Part shown: positions 1 through 9,095 of the stretch, piece after piece
Position numbering within the stretch: position 1 is the first letter of the stretch
Layout: each line of letters opens with the position of its first letter
NCBI GenBank assembly: GCA_049890195.1
Contig: JBMHBY010000004.1
Coordinates: 1-64,000 of the forward strand
DNA: 64,000 nt
From: JAYQKL01 sp049890195
GTDB lineage: Bacteria; Pseudomonadota; Alphaproteobacteria; RS24
Reading direction: 5' to 3'
The notes under the pieces: generated by a model
The model's input: the letters and a program-made list of their open reading frames with translations, nothing else
What the model was told of the DNA's origin: nothing
The model's database searches: none
Program-made: the position numbers and the translations under genes

Positions 1-1
1 G

Positions 2-76
2 CCCGAGAAATCCGGTGAAGTAGTAAGCGCTTGCATGGATGAGTTGGAGCGGAAAAAATCCGCCATTGGCTTATAA
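2..76 (+). CDS. dmpL: Phenol hydroxylase P1 (beta) subunit, C-terminal end only
   Basis: A 24-residue reading frame runs in from before the window and stops with TAA at 74-76, 43 bases before dmpM. The residues (ending in ELERKKSAIGL) are too few to identify the family alone. In dmp/phenol hydroxylase operons the gene directly before the P2 component is the P1 subunit, which builds the hydroxylase oligomer with DmpN. The assignment rests on gene order. Confidence 0.55.
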   Translation, partial: PEKSGEVVSACMDELERKKSAIGL

Positions 77-119
77 GCCGGCCACCATGCAGGGAATAAA
101 AATGGGTTAGGAGGGTTTA

Positions 120-395
120 ATGAGTAGAATGGTATCGATCACCTTGGCAAATAATGACGATTCCCGTCCAATTTTGCAGGCTATTGAGCAGGACAATCCC
201 GGGTGTGACATTCAATATCTACCATCACTGGTAAAGGTAGATACTGCAGGGCCATTGCGAATTGTCCGTGACAGTGTTGAAGCCTTTCTCGGCAGGGAGT
301 GGGAGGTGCAGGAACTGCATTTGTCGATTGTATCCCTTTCCGGTGAGGTTGACGAAGAAGATGATTTTTTTGAACTAAGTTGGGGCAGCAGGTAA
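120..395 (+). CDS. dmpM: Phenol hydroxylase P2, effector (coupling) protein
   Basis: This 91-residue, cofactor-free effector protein belongs to the MmoB/DmpM family, which docks on the diiron hydroxylase and is needed for turnover. It has the usual family length and the conserved pieces DNPG, SVEAFLGREW and QELHLSI, ending in an acidic tail followed by LSWG. An AGGAGG ribosome site lies just before the ATG. It sits between dmpL and dmpN in the standard operon order. Confidence 0.9.
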   Translation: MSRMVSITLANNDDSRPILQAIEQDNPGCDIQYLPSLVKVDTAGPLRIVRDSVEAFLGREWEVQELHLSIVSLSGEVDEEDDFFELSWGSR

Positions 396-423
396 CCCTG
401 ACTCCTATTTTCTGGAGGATAAA

Positions 424-1947
424 ATGACTGAACATAAAAGAGCAAAAAAGATGGGCATCAAGGAGCGTTACGCTGCAATGACGCGTGACCTCGGTTGGGA
501 AACGACCTACCAGCCCATGGATAAGGTGTTTCCATATGACACCTATGAAGGCATTAAAATTCATGATTGGGACGCCTGGGTGGATCCGTTCCGCCTGACA
601 ATGGACGCCTATTGGAAGTACCAGTCAGAAAAAGAGCGAAAGCTCTACGCTGTCATTGACAGCTTCGCCCAGAACAACGGGCAGTTGGGCCTCACGGATG
701 CGCGTTATCTGAACGCCGTCAAAATCTTCCTGACCGGCGTATCCCCTCTGGAATATGCCGCCCACCGTGGCTACGCCTTCACGGGCCGCCACTTCCGCGG
801 TGTGGGGGCTCGGATTGCCTGCCAAATGCAATCCGTTGACGAACTGAGGCACGCCCAGACCCAGCTGCACTCCATGAGCCATTACAACAAGTTCTTCTCA
901 GGCATGCATTCACGCAATCTCATGCATGACCGCGTGTGGTACTTGTCAGTGCCGAAATCATTCTTTGATGATGCCATGTCTGCCGGTCCGTTCGAATTCC
1001 TGACCGCCATTTCCTTCTCCTTTGAATATGTGCTGACAAACCTGCTGTTTGTTCCGTTCATGTCAGGAGCTGCGCACAATGGTGATATGGCGACCGTGAC
1101 TTTCGGTTTCTCGGCCCAGTCAGATGAAGCGCGTCACATGACACTGGGTATTGAAATCATCAAATTCATGCTCGAGCAGGATGAAGCCAATGTGCCGATC
1201 GTTCAGCGCTGGATTGATAAGTGGTTCTGGCGTGGCTACAGAATGCTGACCCTAGTTTCCATGATGATGGATTACATGCTGCCCAAGCGCATTATGTCCT
1301 GGAAAGAGGCATGGGAAATGTATTTCGAAGAAGCCGGTACCGCCTTGTTTGAGGATTTGGGTCGATACGGCATCCGTATGCCGAAGTACCACGAAGTTGC
1401 ATCATGGGAGAAGGACCACCTGTCCCATCAGGCCTGGAACACTTTCTACAACTATGCCGGAGCTGCGGCGTTCCATACCTGGATGCCGAATGAGGACGAG
1501 AAAAACTGGCTCAAGGAGAAATATCCTGAGACATTTGAAAAGCATTACGAGCCGCGCTTTGATCACTTCACGGCGAAAAAAGACGCCGGTGAGCGTTTCT
1601 ATAACGGATCCTTGCCGATGCTTTGCAACACTTGTCAAATTCCGCTCGTCTTCACCGAGCCGGGCGATCCGACAACCACCTGCTACCGTGAGAGTGAATA
1701 TGAAGGTGAAAAATATCACTTCTGCTCTGACGGGTGTAAGGACATTTTCGACCATGAACCGCAGAAATACGTCCAGTCCTGGATGCCGGTTCACCAAATC
1801 TATCAGGGGAACTGCGGCGGCGCTGAGCTTGAAGATGTGCTGAAGTGGTACCAGATGGATCTTGGCGTTGACAATGGCGACTACCACGACTCTGAGGACT
1901 ACAAAATGTGGACTCAGTGGGCGGAAAGTCAGAAGAAAGCCGTCTAG
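424..1947 (+). CDS. dmpN: Phenol hydroxylase P3, diiron large (alpha) subunit
   Basis: This is the catalytic subunit of a bacterial multicomponent monooxygenase that inserts oxygen into phenol to give catechol, using a carboxylate-bridged diiron centre in the cytoplasm. Candidate iron ligands are E110, E140/H143 (VDELRH), E201 (FSFEYV) and E235/H238 (SDEARH), the two ExxH pairs of the family. A C-terminal YHS-type cysteine region (CNTCQIP, FCSDGCKDIF) is also typical. The 507-residue length matches DmpN. A TGGAGG site precedes the start. The core around residues 190-250 is nearly identical in pattern to Pseudomonas DmpN, so phenol or a methylphenol is the likely substrate. Confidence 0.96.
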   Translation: MTEHKRAKKMGIKERYAAMTRDLGWETTYQPMDKVFPYDTYEGIKIHDWDAWVDPFRLTMDAYWKYQSEKERKLYAVIDSFAQNNGQLGLTDARYLNAVKIFLTGVSPLEYAAHRGYAFTGRHFRGVGARIACQMQSVDELRHAQTQLHSMSHYNKFFSGMHSRNLMHDRVWYLSVPKSFFDDAMSAGPFEFLTAISFSFEYVLTNLLFVPFMSGAAHNGDMATVTFGFSAQSDEARHMTLGIEIIKFMLEQDEANVPIVQRWIDKWFWRGYRMLTLVSMMMDYMLPKRIMSWKEAWEMYFEEAGTALFEDLGRYGIRMPKYHEVASWEKDHLSHQAWNTFYNYAGAAAFHTWMPNEDEKNWLKEKYPETFEKHYEPRFDHFTAKKDAGERFYNGSLPMLCNTCQIPLVFTEPGDPTTTCYRESEYEGEKYHFCSDGCKDIFDHEPQKYVQSWMPVHQIYQGNCGGAELEDVLKWYQMDLGVDNGDYHDSEDYKMWTQWAESQKKAV

Positions 1948-1965
1948 CAGACTGAAGAGGGTAAA

Positions 1966-2334
1966 ATGAGCGTAAATGCAATTGGTGAATATTCTTTCAC
2001 ACCAAAAGACAGGGTTGAGAATTTTCACGGGAATATGCTGGTTTACATGCAATGGGAAAAGCACTTGTCGTTTTGTGCGCCTCTGGCTTTCCCGTTGCCG
2101 CCAGACATGCCGTTCGGTGACTTGGTTGCCGGGGTTTTGGCTCCCGCATACGCTGATCATCCGGACTCGGCAAAGGTGAACTTTGAAGAGGGCGAATGGT
2201 TGCTCAACAATGAGCCGTTTACCCCCGATTTTTCCAAATCCCTGAAGGAAAACGGATTGGGTCATAAATCCGTCATTCGGGTATCAACACCGGGTTTGGA
2301 AGGTCTGGCGGGGCCGGACTCAGCTGCTGGGTAA
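1966..2334 (+). CDS. dmpO: Phenol hydroxylase P4 subunit
   Basis: This 122-residue gamma subunit of the hydroxylase oligomer begins 18 bases after dmpN behind a GAGGG ribosome site. It shows the family opening with FTPKDRVENFHGN followed by a tract on using the substrate-binding oligomer (WEKHLSFCAPLAFPLPP). It has no cofactor motif, as expected for the small structural subunit. Position between dmpN and dmpP supports the name. Confidence 0.9.
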   Translation: MSVNAIGEYSFTPKDRVENFHGNMLVYMQWEKHLSFCAPLAFPLPPDMPFGDLVAGVLAPAYADHPDSAKVNFEEGEWLLNNEPFTPDFSKSLKENGLGHKSVIRVSTPGLEGLAGPDSAAG

Positions 2335-2338
2335 CGCA

Positions 2339-3400
2339 ATGTTCGAACTGGTTGTTGAGCCGACTGGAGATGTCGTAGAGGTTGAGGAGGGGCAGACCAT
2401 ATTGGACTCCCTTCTTCGCTCTGGCATCAGCATACCCTATCAATGTGGTCACGGATTGTGTTCCACCTGCAAAGTCACGGTTCTTGAAGGTGAGGTTGAT
2501 CATGGCGAAGCCTCGCCCTTTGCACTCATGGATTTTGAGCGCGATGAAGGGGTGGCCCTGGCCTGTTGCGCTACCGCTCAATCCGATCTGGTGATTGAGG
2601 CTGAAATAGATGTCGATCCGGATGCCCGGATGATCCCCATTCAGGATTTCACAGCAACGGTAGAGCGCATGGAGAAATTGACGGGTGACATTACCGGTAT
2701 TTGGCTGAAACTCGACAAGGATATGGATTTCCAGGCCGGGCAGTACATCAATCTGCATGTGCCCGGCGTCGCCCAGCCAAGGGCGTTTTCGATCGCGTCA
2801 CCTGAAACCCAGCCAGATCTGATTGAGTTGCATGTCCGTTATGTGCCGGACGGCAAGGCGACAGGGTATTTACATAATGACTTGAAAACCGGGGATACGT
2901 TGAAGGTCTCCGGGCCATTAGGCCGCTTTTATGTCCGAAAGTCCCGGACAACGCCCACCATGTTCATTGCCGGCGGCTCGGGACTGTCCAGTCCGAAATC
3001 CATGATACTTGATCTGCTTGACTCCGGCTTTGACAGTCCGGTCGAGCTGTTCCATGGAACACGTACTGTAGCAGATGTCTATGATCACCAGCTGTTTGAA
3101 ACCCTCAGCGAAAAACATGAGAATTTTTCATACACACCAGTTCCGTTTGACGTTTCAGATGACAGCGGCGCCGGCTGGTTAGGTGAACATGGGGCACTTC
3201 AGGATGTGATTGCGAAAAAATTTGCTGACGGGTTCAAGGGTTGGACAGCCTATTTATGCGGCCCTCCGGGCATGATTGAAGTCTGCATCCGGACACTGAT
3301 GCAGGGGCGCCTGTTTGAAAAAGACATTTTCACAGAAGGCTTTTTGACTTCAGCAGAAGCTGAAACCGCCTCAAAATCCAAGGTGTTTAAGCGCATATAG
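2339..3400 (+). CDS. dmpP: Phenol hydroxylase P5, FAD and [2Fe-2S] reductase
   Basis: This NADH-dependent reductase passes electrons to the DmpLNO diiron site. The N-terminal plant-type ferredoxin domain has C36, C41, C44 and C76/C77. It is followed by an FAD-binding barrel with the RAFSIAS motif, then an NAD(P) domain with GGSGLSSPKS and a late CGPPGM motif. At 353 residues the length is standard. It starts 4 bases after dmpO. It is the only ferredoxin-reductase-type protein visible in the window, so it is also a candidate electron donor for other oxygenases here (inference). Confidence 0.95.
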   Translation: MFELVVEPTGDVVEVEEGQTILDSLLRSGISIPYQCGHGLCSTCKVTVLEGEVDHGEASPFALMDFERDEGVALACCATAQSDLVIEAEIDVDPDARMIPIQDFTATVERMEKLTGDITGIWLKLDKDMDFQAGQYINLHVPGVAQPRAFSIASPETQPDLIELHVRYVPDGKATGYLHNDLKTGDTLKVSGPLGRFYVRKSRTTPTMFIAGGSGLSSPKSMILDLLDSGFDSPVELFHGTRTVADVYDHQLFETLSEKHENFSYTPVPFDVSDDSGAGWLGEHGALQDVIAKKFADGFKGWTAYLCGPPGMIEVCIRTLMQGRLFEKDIFTEGFLTSAEAETASKSKVFKRI

Positions 3401-3412
3401 GTTGATGGAAAT

Positions 3413-3790
3413 ATGGAAACAAGCCAGAACATCCGGGTCTTTGAAGTCCATGCCAAACATGAGGGCGGGTATACTGAATTTGCCTGTCCTGAAAATCTGT
3501 CAATTCTTTCGGCAATGGAAAAGGCCGGTCTGGCCGTGGTGCCCGTCGGCTGCCGTGGCGGCGGCTGCGGCATTTGCAAAATCGCCGTTGAGTCCGGTGA
3601 ATTCACGGTCGGTAAAATGAGTAAAGCGCATATAACGGATGAAGACATCAAGACCGCTTCGGTTTCTCTTGCATGTCGGACATATCCCAAAGGCGCAATA
3701 AAAATAAGACCAATAGGGAAAGTGTTTAAAAAGTTCCAGCAAACCAAAAGCCCGTCAGGTGATGGGTTTGGATATACACAAGGAGGGTAG
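3413..3790 (+). CDS. dmpQ: Chloroplast-type [2Fe-2S] ferredoxin
   Basis: This 125-residue ferredoxin of the XylT/DmpQ type reactivates catechol 2,3-dioxygenase by re-reducing its iron after oxidative inactivation. Cluster ligands are C47, C52 and C55 (CRGGGCGIC) and C88 (LACRT). It lies directly before the dioxygenase, as in dmp and xyl operons, with the dioxygenase ribosome site overlapping its stop codon. The C-terminal tail after residue 110 is slightly longer than usual. Confidence 0.92.
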   Translation: METSQNIRVFEVHAKHEGGYTEFACPENLSILSAMEKAGLAVVPVGCRGGGCGICKIAVESGEFTVGKMSKAHITDEDIKTASVSLACRTYPKGAIKIRPIGKVFKKFQQTKSPSGDGFGYTQGG

Positions 3791-3793
3791 ATT

Positions 3794-4720
3794 ATGGCAC
3801 TAACTGGAGTATTAAGACCTGGATATGTTCAGATCCGGGTATTGGAAATGGAGCCGGCGCTTCATCATTATCGGGATCTTGTCGGTCTCAATGTTGTCAG
3901 CACTGAGGATGATGGCCGGGTTTATCTCAAAACCTATGACGAATTTGACCGTCACAGCATCATTTTGCGTGAGGCCGATGAGCCGGGCATGGACATGATG
4001 GCGTTCAAGGTGGACAGTCCTGAGACGCTGCATGATCTGAAGCAGAAGATTGAGGATTACGGGATTTCCACCGAAATAATCCCTGCCGGTGAGCAGCCGG
4101 GCGTCGGGGAGCGTGTACGATTTGTTGCGCCGACCGGTCATAATTTTGAGCTTTATGCTGAAATCGAAGCATCTGACAATGGTCCAATGACGGAAAATCC
4201 GGACATGTGGGAAAAGCCGCCACATGGCATGTCCCCGATCCGGTTTGACCACTGTCTGCTCTATGGTGGGGACATTGACGGGACGACTGACCTGTTTACA
4301 AAAGTTCTCGGATTCCGCGTCACGGAAGTGGCAAAGGCTGAAGATGGTGAACTGCGGATTGCCATCTTCCTGTCCTGCTCAACCAAAGCCCATGACATTG
4401 CGCTTGTACGCCATGAGGAGGACAATAAGTTTCACCATTGCTCCTTCCAGCTTGCGGACTGGAATGCCATCGGTCATGCTGCCGACATTATGTCGCGCTA
4501 TGATGTATCCGTTGATATCGGGCCGACACGTCACGGGATTACCCGTGGACAAACAATTTATTTCTGGGATCCGTCAGGTAACAGAAATGAGGTATTTGCC
4601 GGTGGGTATTCACATTATCCGGACCATCCGGTACGGGTTTGGTCGGCGGACCAGACAGGCAAGGCCATCTTCTATTACGAAAAAGCCATCAACGACACGT
4701 TCCTTTCCGTTGTAACGTGA
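3794..4720 (+). CDS. dmpB: Catechol 2,3-dioxygenase (extradiol)
   Basis: This enzyme opens the catechol ring to 2-hydroxymuconic semialdehyde. It is a two-module VOC-fold protein of 308 residues, the XylE/DmpB length. Iron ligands are visible as H153 (FDHCLL), a histidine in KFHHCSF (H214/H215) and E266 (NRNEVFAGG), with the active-site tyrosine in IYFWDPSGNR. An AGGAGG ribosome site spans the end of dmpQ. Two hairpins follow the gene. Confidence 0.96.
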   Translation: MALTGVLRPGYVQIRVLEMEPALHHYRDLVGLNVVSTEDDGRVYLKTYDEFDRHSIILREADEPGMDMMAFKVDSPETLHDLKQKIEDYGISTEIIPAGEQPGVGERVRFVAPTGHNFELYAEIEASDNGPMTENPDMWEKPPHGMSPIRFDHCLLYGGDIDGTTDLFTKVLGFRVTEVAKAEDGELRIAIFLSCSTKAHDIALVRHEEDNKFHHCSFQLADWNAIGHAADIMSRYDVSVDIGPTRHGITRGQTIYFWDPSGNRNEVFAGGYSHYPDHPVRVWSADQTGKAIFYYEKAINDTFLSVVT

Positions 4721-4732
4721 CAGGATAGTATG

Positions 4733-4800
4733 CTTGCCGCTACGCTCAGATGCGGCAAGAGATTATGAAATTGGGTGAGGCGTTACCCCTCGCCTCACCC
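4733..4800 (+). promoter_or_regulatory. Two tandem hairpins between dmpB and dmpC
   Basis: Two perfect inverted repeats fill the 106-base gap. CTTGCCGC (4733-4740) pairs with GCGGCAAG (4752-4759). GGGTGAGGCG (4773-4782) pairs with CGCCTCACCC (4791-4800) over an 8-base loop. Only a short T-rich run follows, so this looks more like an mRNA processing or stability element, or a partial terminator separating upper and lower pathway expression, than a full terminator. Confidence 0.55.
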
Positions 4801-4826
4801 ATGCTTTATTTCCGAAAGAAAACCAG

Positions 4827-6290
4827 ATGACAAACGAAACGCAACATTTCATCAATGGATCCTACACAGCCGGCAGTTCGGGGGCGATGTTTCAAAACAT
4901 ATCCCCCGTTGACGGTAGTTTGATTTCTGAGGTGCATGAAGGCAAACAGGACGAAATAGATCTTGCAGTTGCCGCCGCAAAAGAAGCGCTGAACGGCCCT
5001 TGGGGGGCGATGACCCAGGATGAACGCAGCGCAATTCTCCACAAAGTTGCAGATGGGATCACCGCTCGGTTTGATGACTTTCTTGCAGCTGAATGCCGAG
5101 ATACGGGAAAGCCTGAGTCCCTGGCGCGGATGATTGACATCCCGCGTGGTGCTGCAAATTTCAAGATTTTCGCGGATCTGGTGAAAAATATCCCCGGTGA
5201 GAGTTTTGAAATGCCCACACCGGATGGTGCGGGGGCGTTGAATTATTCCATTCGGGTCCCGCGAGGGGTGATTGGGGTCATATCGCCCTGGAATTTACCG
5301 CTTTTGCTGATGACCTGGAAAGTCGGCCCGGCTTTGGCCTGCGGCAATACAGTTGTGGTCAAGCCATCTGAGGAAACCCCGACAACAGCGGCCATGCTTG
5401 GCGAAGTCATGAAAGAGGCGGGCGTGCCGGACGGGGTTTATAATGTCGTGCATGGTTTGGGGCCAAACAGCGCTGGCGCCTATTTGACCCAGCATCCGGA
5501 TGTCGACGGAATCACCTTCACCGGGGAAACCCGAACCGGTGAAATCATCATGAAGGCATGCGCCGATGGTCTACGGAACATCTCATTTGAATTGGGGGGC
5601 AAGAACCCTGCGCTGGTGTTTGCGGATTGCGACCTCGACAAAGCGATTGAAGGCACCATGCGGTCGGCATTCGCAAATTGTGGGCAGGTTTGTCTGGGCA
5701 CGGAGCGTGTTTATGTTGAACGCCCGATTTTTGATGAATTTCTATCCCGCCTGAAGGAGGCGGCCGGCCAGCTGGTGCTCGGCAAGCCAGATGACCCTAA
5801 TGCAAATTTTGGCCCTCTGGTTTCCAAGGAGCATCAGCAAAAGGTGCTGTCCTACTATGACAGGGCTGTACAGGAGGGCGCAACCGTTGAACTGGGCGGC
5901 GGCGTTCCGGAAATGGGTGAAGCATTACAGGCCGGTGCATGGGTGGAACCCACAATCTGGACGGGCTTGACGGATGATTGTAGTGTTGTGCGCGAGGAAA
6001 TTTTTGGACCGTGTTGCGCTTTGTTGCCGTTTGATGATGAGGATGATGTTATCAGGCGGGCCAATGATACGGAATATGGCCTGGCCTGTTCGATTTGGAC
6101 GGAAAGTTCTTCGCGGGCAGTGAGAGTGGCGCGTCAAATGGAGGCCGGATTGATTTGGGTCAATTCTTGGTTCCTGCGCGACCTTAGAACACCCTTTGGT
6201 GGGATGAAAAAGTCAGGCATTGGACGCGAAGGTGGTGTGCATGGTATGGAATTCTATACTGAGCTGAAAAATGTCTGTTTGAAAATATAA
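4827..6290 (+). CDS. dmpC: 2-hydroxymuconic semialdehyde dehydrogenase
   Basis: This NAD-dependent aldehyde dehydrogenase oxidises the ring-cleavage semialdehyde to 2-hydroxymuconate (4-oxalocrotonate branch). It has 487 residues, the cofactor motif SPWNLPL, general base E255 (FELGGKN) and nucleophile C289 (NCGQVCLG). No strong ribosome site is seen. It follows dmpB after the hairpins and precedes dmpE by 9 bases. Confidence 0.93.
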   Translation: MTNETQHFINGSYTAGSSGAMFQNISPVDGSLISEVHEGKQDEIDLAVAAAKEALNGPWGAMTQDERSAILHKVADGITARFDDFLAAECRDTGKPESLARMIDIPRGAANFKIFADLVKNIPGESFEMPTPDGAGALNYSIRVPRGVIGVISPWNLPLLLMTWKVGPALACGNTVVVKPSEETPTTAAMLGEVMKEAGVPDGVYNVVHGLGPNSAGAYLTQHPDVDGITFTGETRTGEIIMKACADGLRNISFELGGKNPALVFADCDLDKAIEGTMRSAFANCGQVCLGTERVYVERPIFDEFLSRLKEAAGQLVLGKPDDPNANFGPLVSKEHQQKVLSYYDRAVQEGATVELGGGVPEMGEALQAGAWVEPTIWTGLTDDCSVVREEIFGPCCALLPFDDEDDVIRRANDTEYGLACSIWTESSSRAVRVARQMEAGLIWVNSWFLRDLRTPFGGMKKSGIGREGGVHGMEFYTELKNVCLKI

Positions 6291-6299
6291 GAGGGTAAT

Positions 6300-7088
6300 A
6301 TGACGGTATCAAAAAAAGATATAGAGCAGGCCGCAAGCTTGTTGATGGACGCCTATGCAACGCATCAGCCGATTGCACCATTGCGCGAGTCTTTTGATCT
6401 GACGATTGAAGACGCTTATGCCGTGCAGGAGGTAAACACCAAAAACTGGATCAAAAACGGCAGGGTTTTGGCGGGCCGTAAAATCGGCGTCACCTCCAAA
6501 GCCGTGCAGGGGCAGTTGGGTGTGGATCAGCCGGATTTCGGCATGTTGTTTTCCGACATGGCCTATGCCGACAGCGAGGAAATCCCGATCAACAACCTCA
6601 TGCAGCCAAGAATTGAAGGCGAAATCGCTTTTTATCTGGGCAAGGATCTCGACAGCGAGAAGCTGACCTTGGCAGAGGTTTTGTCGGCTGTTGAGTATGC
6701 GGTCGCGGCGATCGAGGTGGTGGACAGCCGCATTGCCGACTGGAACATCCAGATTACCGACACGATTGCCGACAATGCCTCCTCAGGATTATATGTGTTG
6801 GGGTCCAAGCCGGTGAAATTGTCTGATTTTGACCATTTGAACTGTGGCATGGTGATTGAGCACAGGGGCCAGCCGGTCTGTTCAGGCGTTGGCTCGGCAT
6901 GCCTTGGTAACCCATTGAATGCCTGCCTGTGGCTGGCAAAAAAAATGCAGTTGGTCGGGCGGCCGTTAAAGGCGGGCGACCTGATTTTGTCCGGTGCTTT
7001 GGGGCCGCTGACTCCGGTGCAGGCGAATGAGACCTATGAAGTGAAGATTGAGGGACTTGGCTCGGTGCGCGCCAATTTCACCTCCTAA
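6300..7088 (+). CDS. dmpE: 2-oxopent-4-enoate (2-hydroxypentadienoate) hydratase
   Basis: This 262-residue hydratase of the DmpE/DmpH (fumarylacetoacetase-like) fold adds water to 2-hydroxypenta-2,4-dienoate to give 4-hydroxy-2-oxovalerate. The signature GRKIGVTSKAVQGQLGVDQP, the acidic ligands of IEGEIAF and the motif EVVDSR fit DmpE rather than its paralogue dmpH, which reads MGLTSRAKMVQVGVEEVIWG. A GAGGG site precedes the ATG. Confidence 0.9.
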   Translation: MTVSKKDIEQAASLLMDAYATHQPIAPLRESFDLTIEDAYAVQEVNTKNWIKNGRVLAGRKIGVTSKAVQGQLGVDQPDFGMLFSDMAYADSEEIPINNLMQPRIEGEIAFYLGKDLDSEKLTLAEVLSAVEYAVAAIEVVDSRIADWNIQITDTIADNASSGLYVLGSKPVKLSDFDHLNCGMVIEHRGQPVCSGVGSACLGNPLNACLWLAKKMQLVGRPLKAGDLILSGALGPLTPVQANETYEVKIEGLGSVRANFTS

Positions 7089-7102
7089 GGGGATAGAAGA
7101 AT

Positions 7103-8035
7103 ATGAGCAAAGTGAAATGTGCATTGATCGGTTCCGGGAATATCGGGACGGATTTGCTGGTCAAGATTCAGGAGACATCGGATGTTCTGGAAGCCGCTTT
7201 GGTGGTCGGGATTGACCCGGACTCCGATGGCCTCGCCAAGGCGCGGGAGCGCAATGTGGCGACGACCCATGAGGGCATTGACGGCGCGGTGGCCTCACCC
7301 GAATGGGCCGACATCCAGATTGTGTTTGATGCGACCTCGGCCGGGGCGCACAAAATGCATAATGAGATCTGCGCGCGCGACGGCAAGCTGATGGTGGATT
7401 TGACGCCGGCGGCGATCGGGCCGTTCTGTGTGCCGCCGGTCAATGCCGATGAACATCTCGACAAGCAGAATGTCAATATGGTGACCTGTGGCGGGCAGGC
7501 GACCATTCCGATGGTTTATGCCGTGACGCGTGTGTCTGACAGCGTGCCTTATGCCGAGATTGTGGCTTCGGTATCGTCACGCTCCGCCGGACCCGGCACA
7601 CGGGCAAACATTGACGAGTTCACCCAGACGACGGCACAAGGTGTCGAGGTGGTCGGCGGCGCCGAGCGCGGCAAGGCGATCATCATTTTGAACCCGGCCG
7701 AGCCGCCGATGATCATGCGCGATACGGTCTATGCCTTCTCGGTCGGCGGGAATGAGGATGACATCCGCCAGAGCGTTGAGGAGATGGTGGCTGAAGTGCA
7801 GAAATATGTACCGGGCTACCGCCTGAAGCAGGAGGTGCAGTTCGAGCATTTTACCGGCAACAACAAGCTGCATATTCCGTCCCAGGGGGATTATGAAGGC
7901 ATCAAGACGACCATCTTCCTTGAGGTTGAGGGCGCGGGTCATTACCTGCCCAATTATGCCGGCAATCTCGACATTATGACCTCGGCCGGCATGGCGACAG
8001 CCGAGCGCATGGCGCAGAAAATGTTGGGGGCGTAA
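7103..8035 (+). CDS. dmpF: Acetaldehyde dehydrogenase, CoA-acylating
   Basis: It converts acetaldehyde, channelled from the aldolase partner DmpG, to acetyl-CoA with NAD and CoA. The nucleotide-binding IGSGNIGTDL (residues 9-18) and nucleophile C129 in VTCGGQATIP are present, and the 310-residue length is standard. It ends 2 bases before dmpG. Base composition rises visibly here: 42 of 60 bases are G or C at 7201-7260 versus 27 of 60 at 6301-6360 in dmpE. Confidence 0.95.
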   Translation: MSKVKCALIGSGNIGTDLLVKIQETSDVLEAALVVGIDPDSDGLAKARERNVATTHEGIDGAVASPEWADIQIVFDATSAGAHKMHNEICARDGKLMVDLTPAAIGPFCVPPVNADEHLDKQNVNMVTCGGQATIPMVYAVTRVSDSVPYAEIVASVSSRSAGPGTRANIDEFTQTTAQGVEVVGGAERGKAIIILNPAEPPMIMRDTVYAFSVGGNEDDIRQSVEEMVAEVQKYVPGYRLKQEVQFEHFTGNNKLHIPSQGDYEGIKTTIFLEVEGAGHYLPNYAGNLDIMTSAGMATAERMAQKMLGA

Positions 8036-8037
8036 TC

Positions 8038-9081
8038 ATGAGTGGACTGATCAGCGACCCGACACAAGAAAAACTCTACATTCAGGATGTGACCCTGCGC
8101 GACGGCATGCACGCCATCCGCCATCTTTACGGCATTGACCATGTGCGCGACATCGCCAAGGCGTTGGAGGCCGCCGGTGTCGATGCGGTTGAGGTGGCAC
8201 ATGGTGACGGTCTGGCTGGCTCCAGCTTCAATTACGGCTTTGGCGCCCATACGGACTGGGAATGGCTGGAGGCGGTCGCAGACGTGCTTGACAAAGCGGT
8301 TCTGACGACATTGATTTTGCCCGGCATTGCGACGATTGAACATCTGAAGCAGGCTTATGACATTGGCGTGCGTTCGGTGCGCGTCGCCACCCATTGCACC
8401 GAGGCGGATGTCTCCAAACAGCACATTGAGTTCGCCCGTGAACTGGGCATGGACACAATCGGCTTTTTGATGATGAGCCATATGAGCGCGCCGCAGGATC
8501 TGGCACAACAGGCCAAGCTGATGGAAAGCTACGGGGCGCAATGCGTCTATGTGACCGACAGTGGCGGGGCCTTGGATATGGACGGTTATCGCGACCGCGT
8601 GCGCGCTTATCGTGAGGTGCTGGATCCGGCGACCGAAATCGGTGTGCACGCCCACCACAACCTGTCGCTGGGCGTCGCCAACTCGATCGTCGCCGTGCAG
8701 GAAGGGGTCAAGCGGGTCGATGCCTCGCTGGCCGGCATGGGCGCCGGGGCCGGTAACGCCCCGTTGGAGGTGTTCATCGCGGCGGCTGAACGCAAGGGCT
8801 GGAACCATGGCTGTGACGTGTTCACGCTGATGGATGCGGCCGAGGAACTGGTGCGGCCATTGCAGGACCGTCCGGTGCGGGTTGACCGCGAAACCCTGTC
8901 ATTGGGCTATGCCGGGGTCTACTCGTCCTTCCTCCGCCATGCCGAGAAGGCGGCCGAGGATTACGGCATTGATGTGCGCACCATTCTGGTTGAGCTGGGG
9001 CGCCGCCGCATGGTCGGTGGACAGGAAGACATGATCGTCGACGTCGCACTCGATCTGCTCAAAGAACAGGGAAAGGCATAG
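8038..9081 (+). CDS. dmpG: 4-hydroxy-2-oxovalerate aldolase
   Basis: This metal-dependent class II aldolase of the HMG-CoA-lyase-like TIM-barrel family splits 4-hydroxy-2-oxovalerate into pyruvate and acetaldehyde. The metal-binding aspartate sits in VTLRDGMHA and the histidine ligands in GVHAHHNLSLG. At 347 residues it has the family length, including the C-terminal helical dimerisation part that docks DmpF. It shares the high GC of dmpF. Confidence 0.95.
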   Translation: MSGLISDPTQEKLYIQDVTLRDGMHAIRHLYGIDHVRDIAKALEAAGVDAVEVAHGDGLAGSSFNYGFGAHTDWEWLEAVADVLDKAVLTTLILPGIATIEHLKQAYDIGVRSVRVATHCTEADVSKQHIEFARELGMDTIGFLMMSHMSAPQDLAQQAKLMESYGAQCVYVTDSGGALDMDGYRDRVRAYREVLDPATEIGVHAHHNLSLGVANSIVAVQEGVKRVDASLAGMGAGAGNAPLEVFIAAAERKGWNHGCDVFTLMDAAEELVRPLQDRPVRVDRETLSLGYAGVYSSFLRHAEKAAEDYGIDVRTILVELGRRRMVGGQEDMIVDVALDLLKEQGKA

Positions 9082-9095
9082 GTAAGGCATAAATT

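Noticed and set aside
1402..2265. Long minus-strand reading frame opposite dmpN and dmpO
   Set aside because: It is the shadow of two well-supported plus-strand genes and shows no known domain or ribosome site. Similar shadows (for example 12760-14019 and 27609-29249) were dropped for the same reason.
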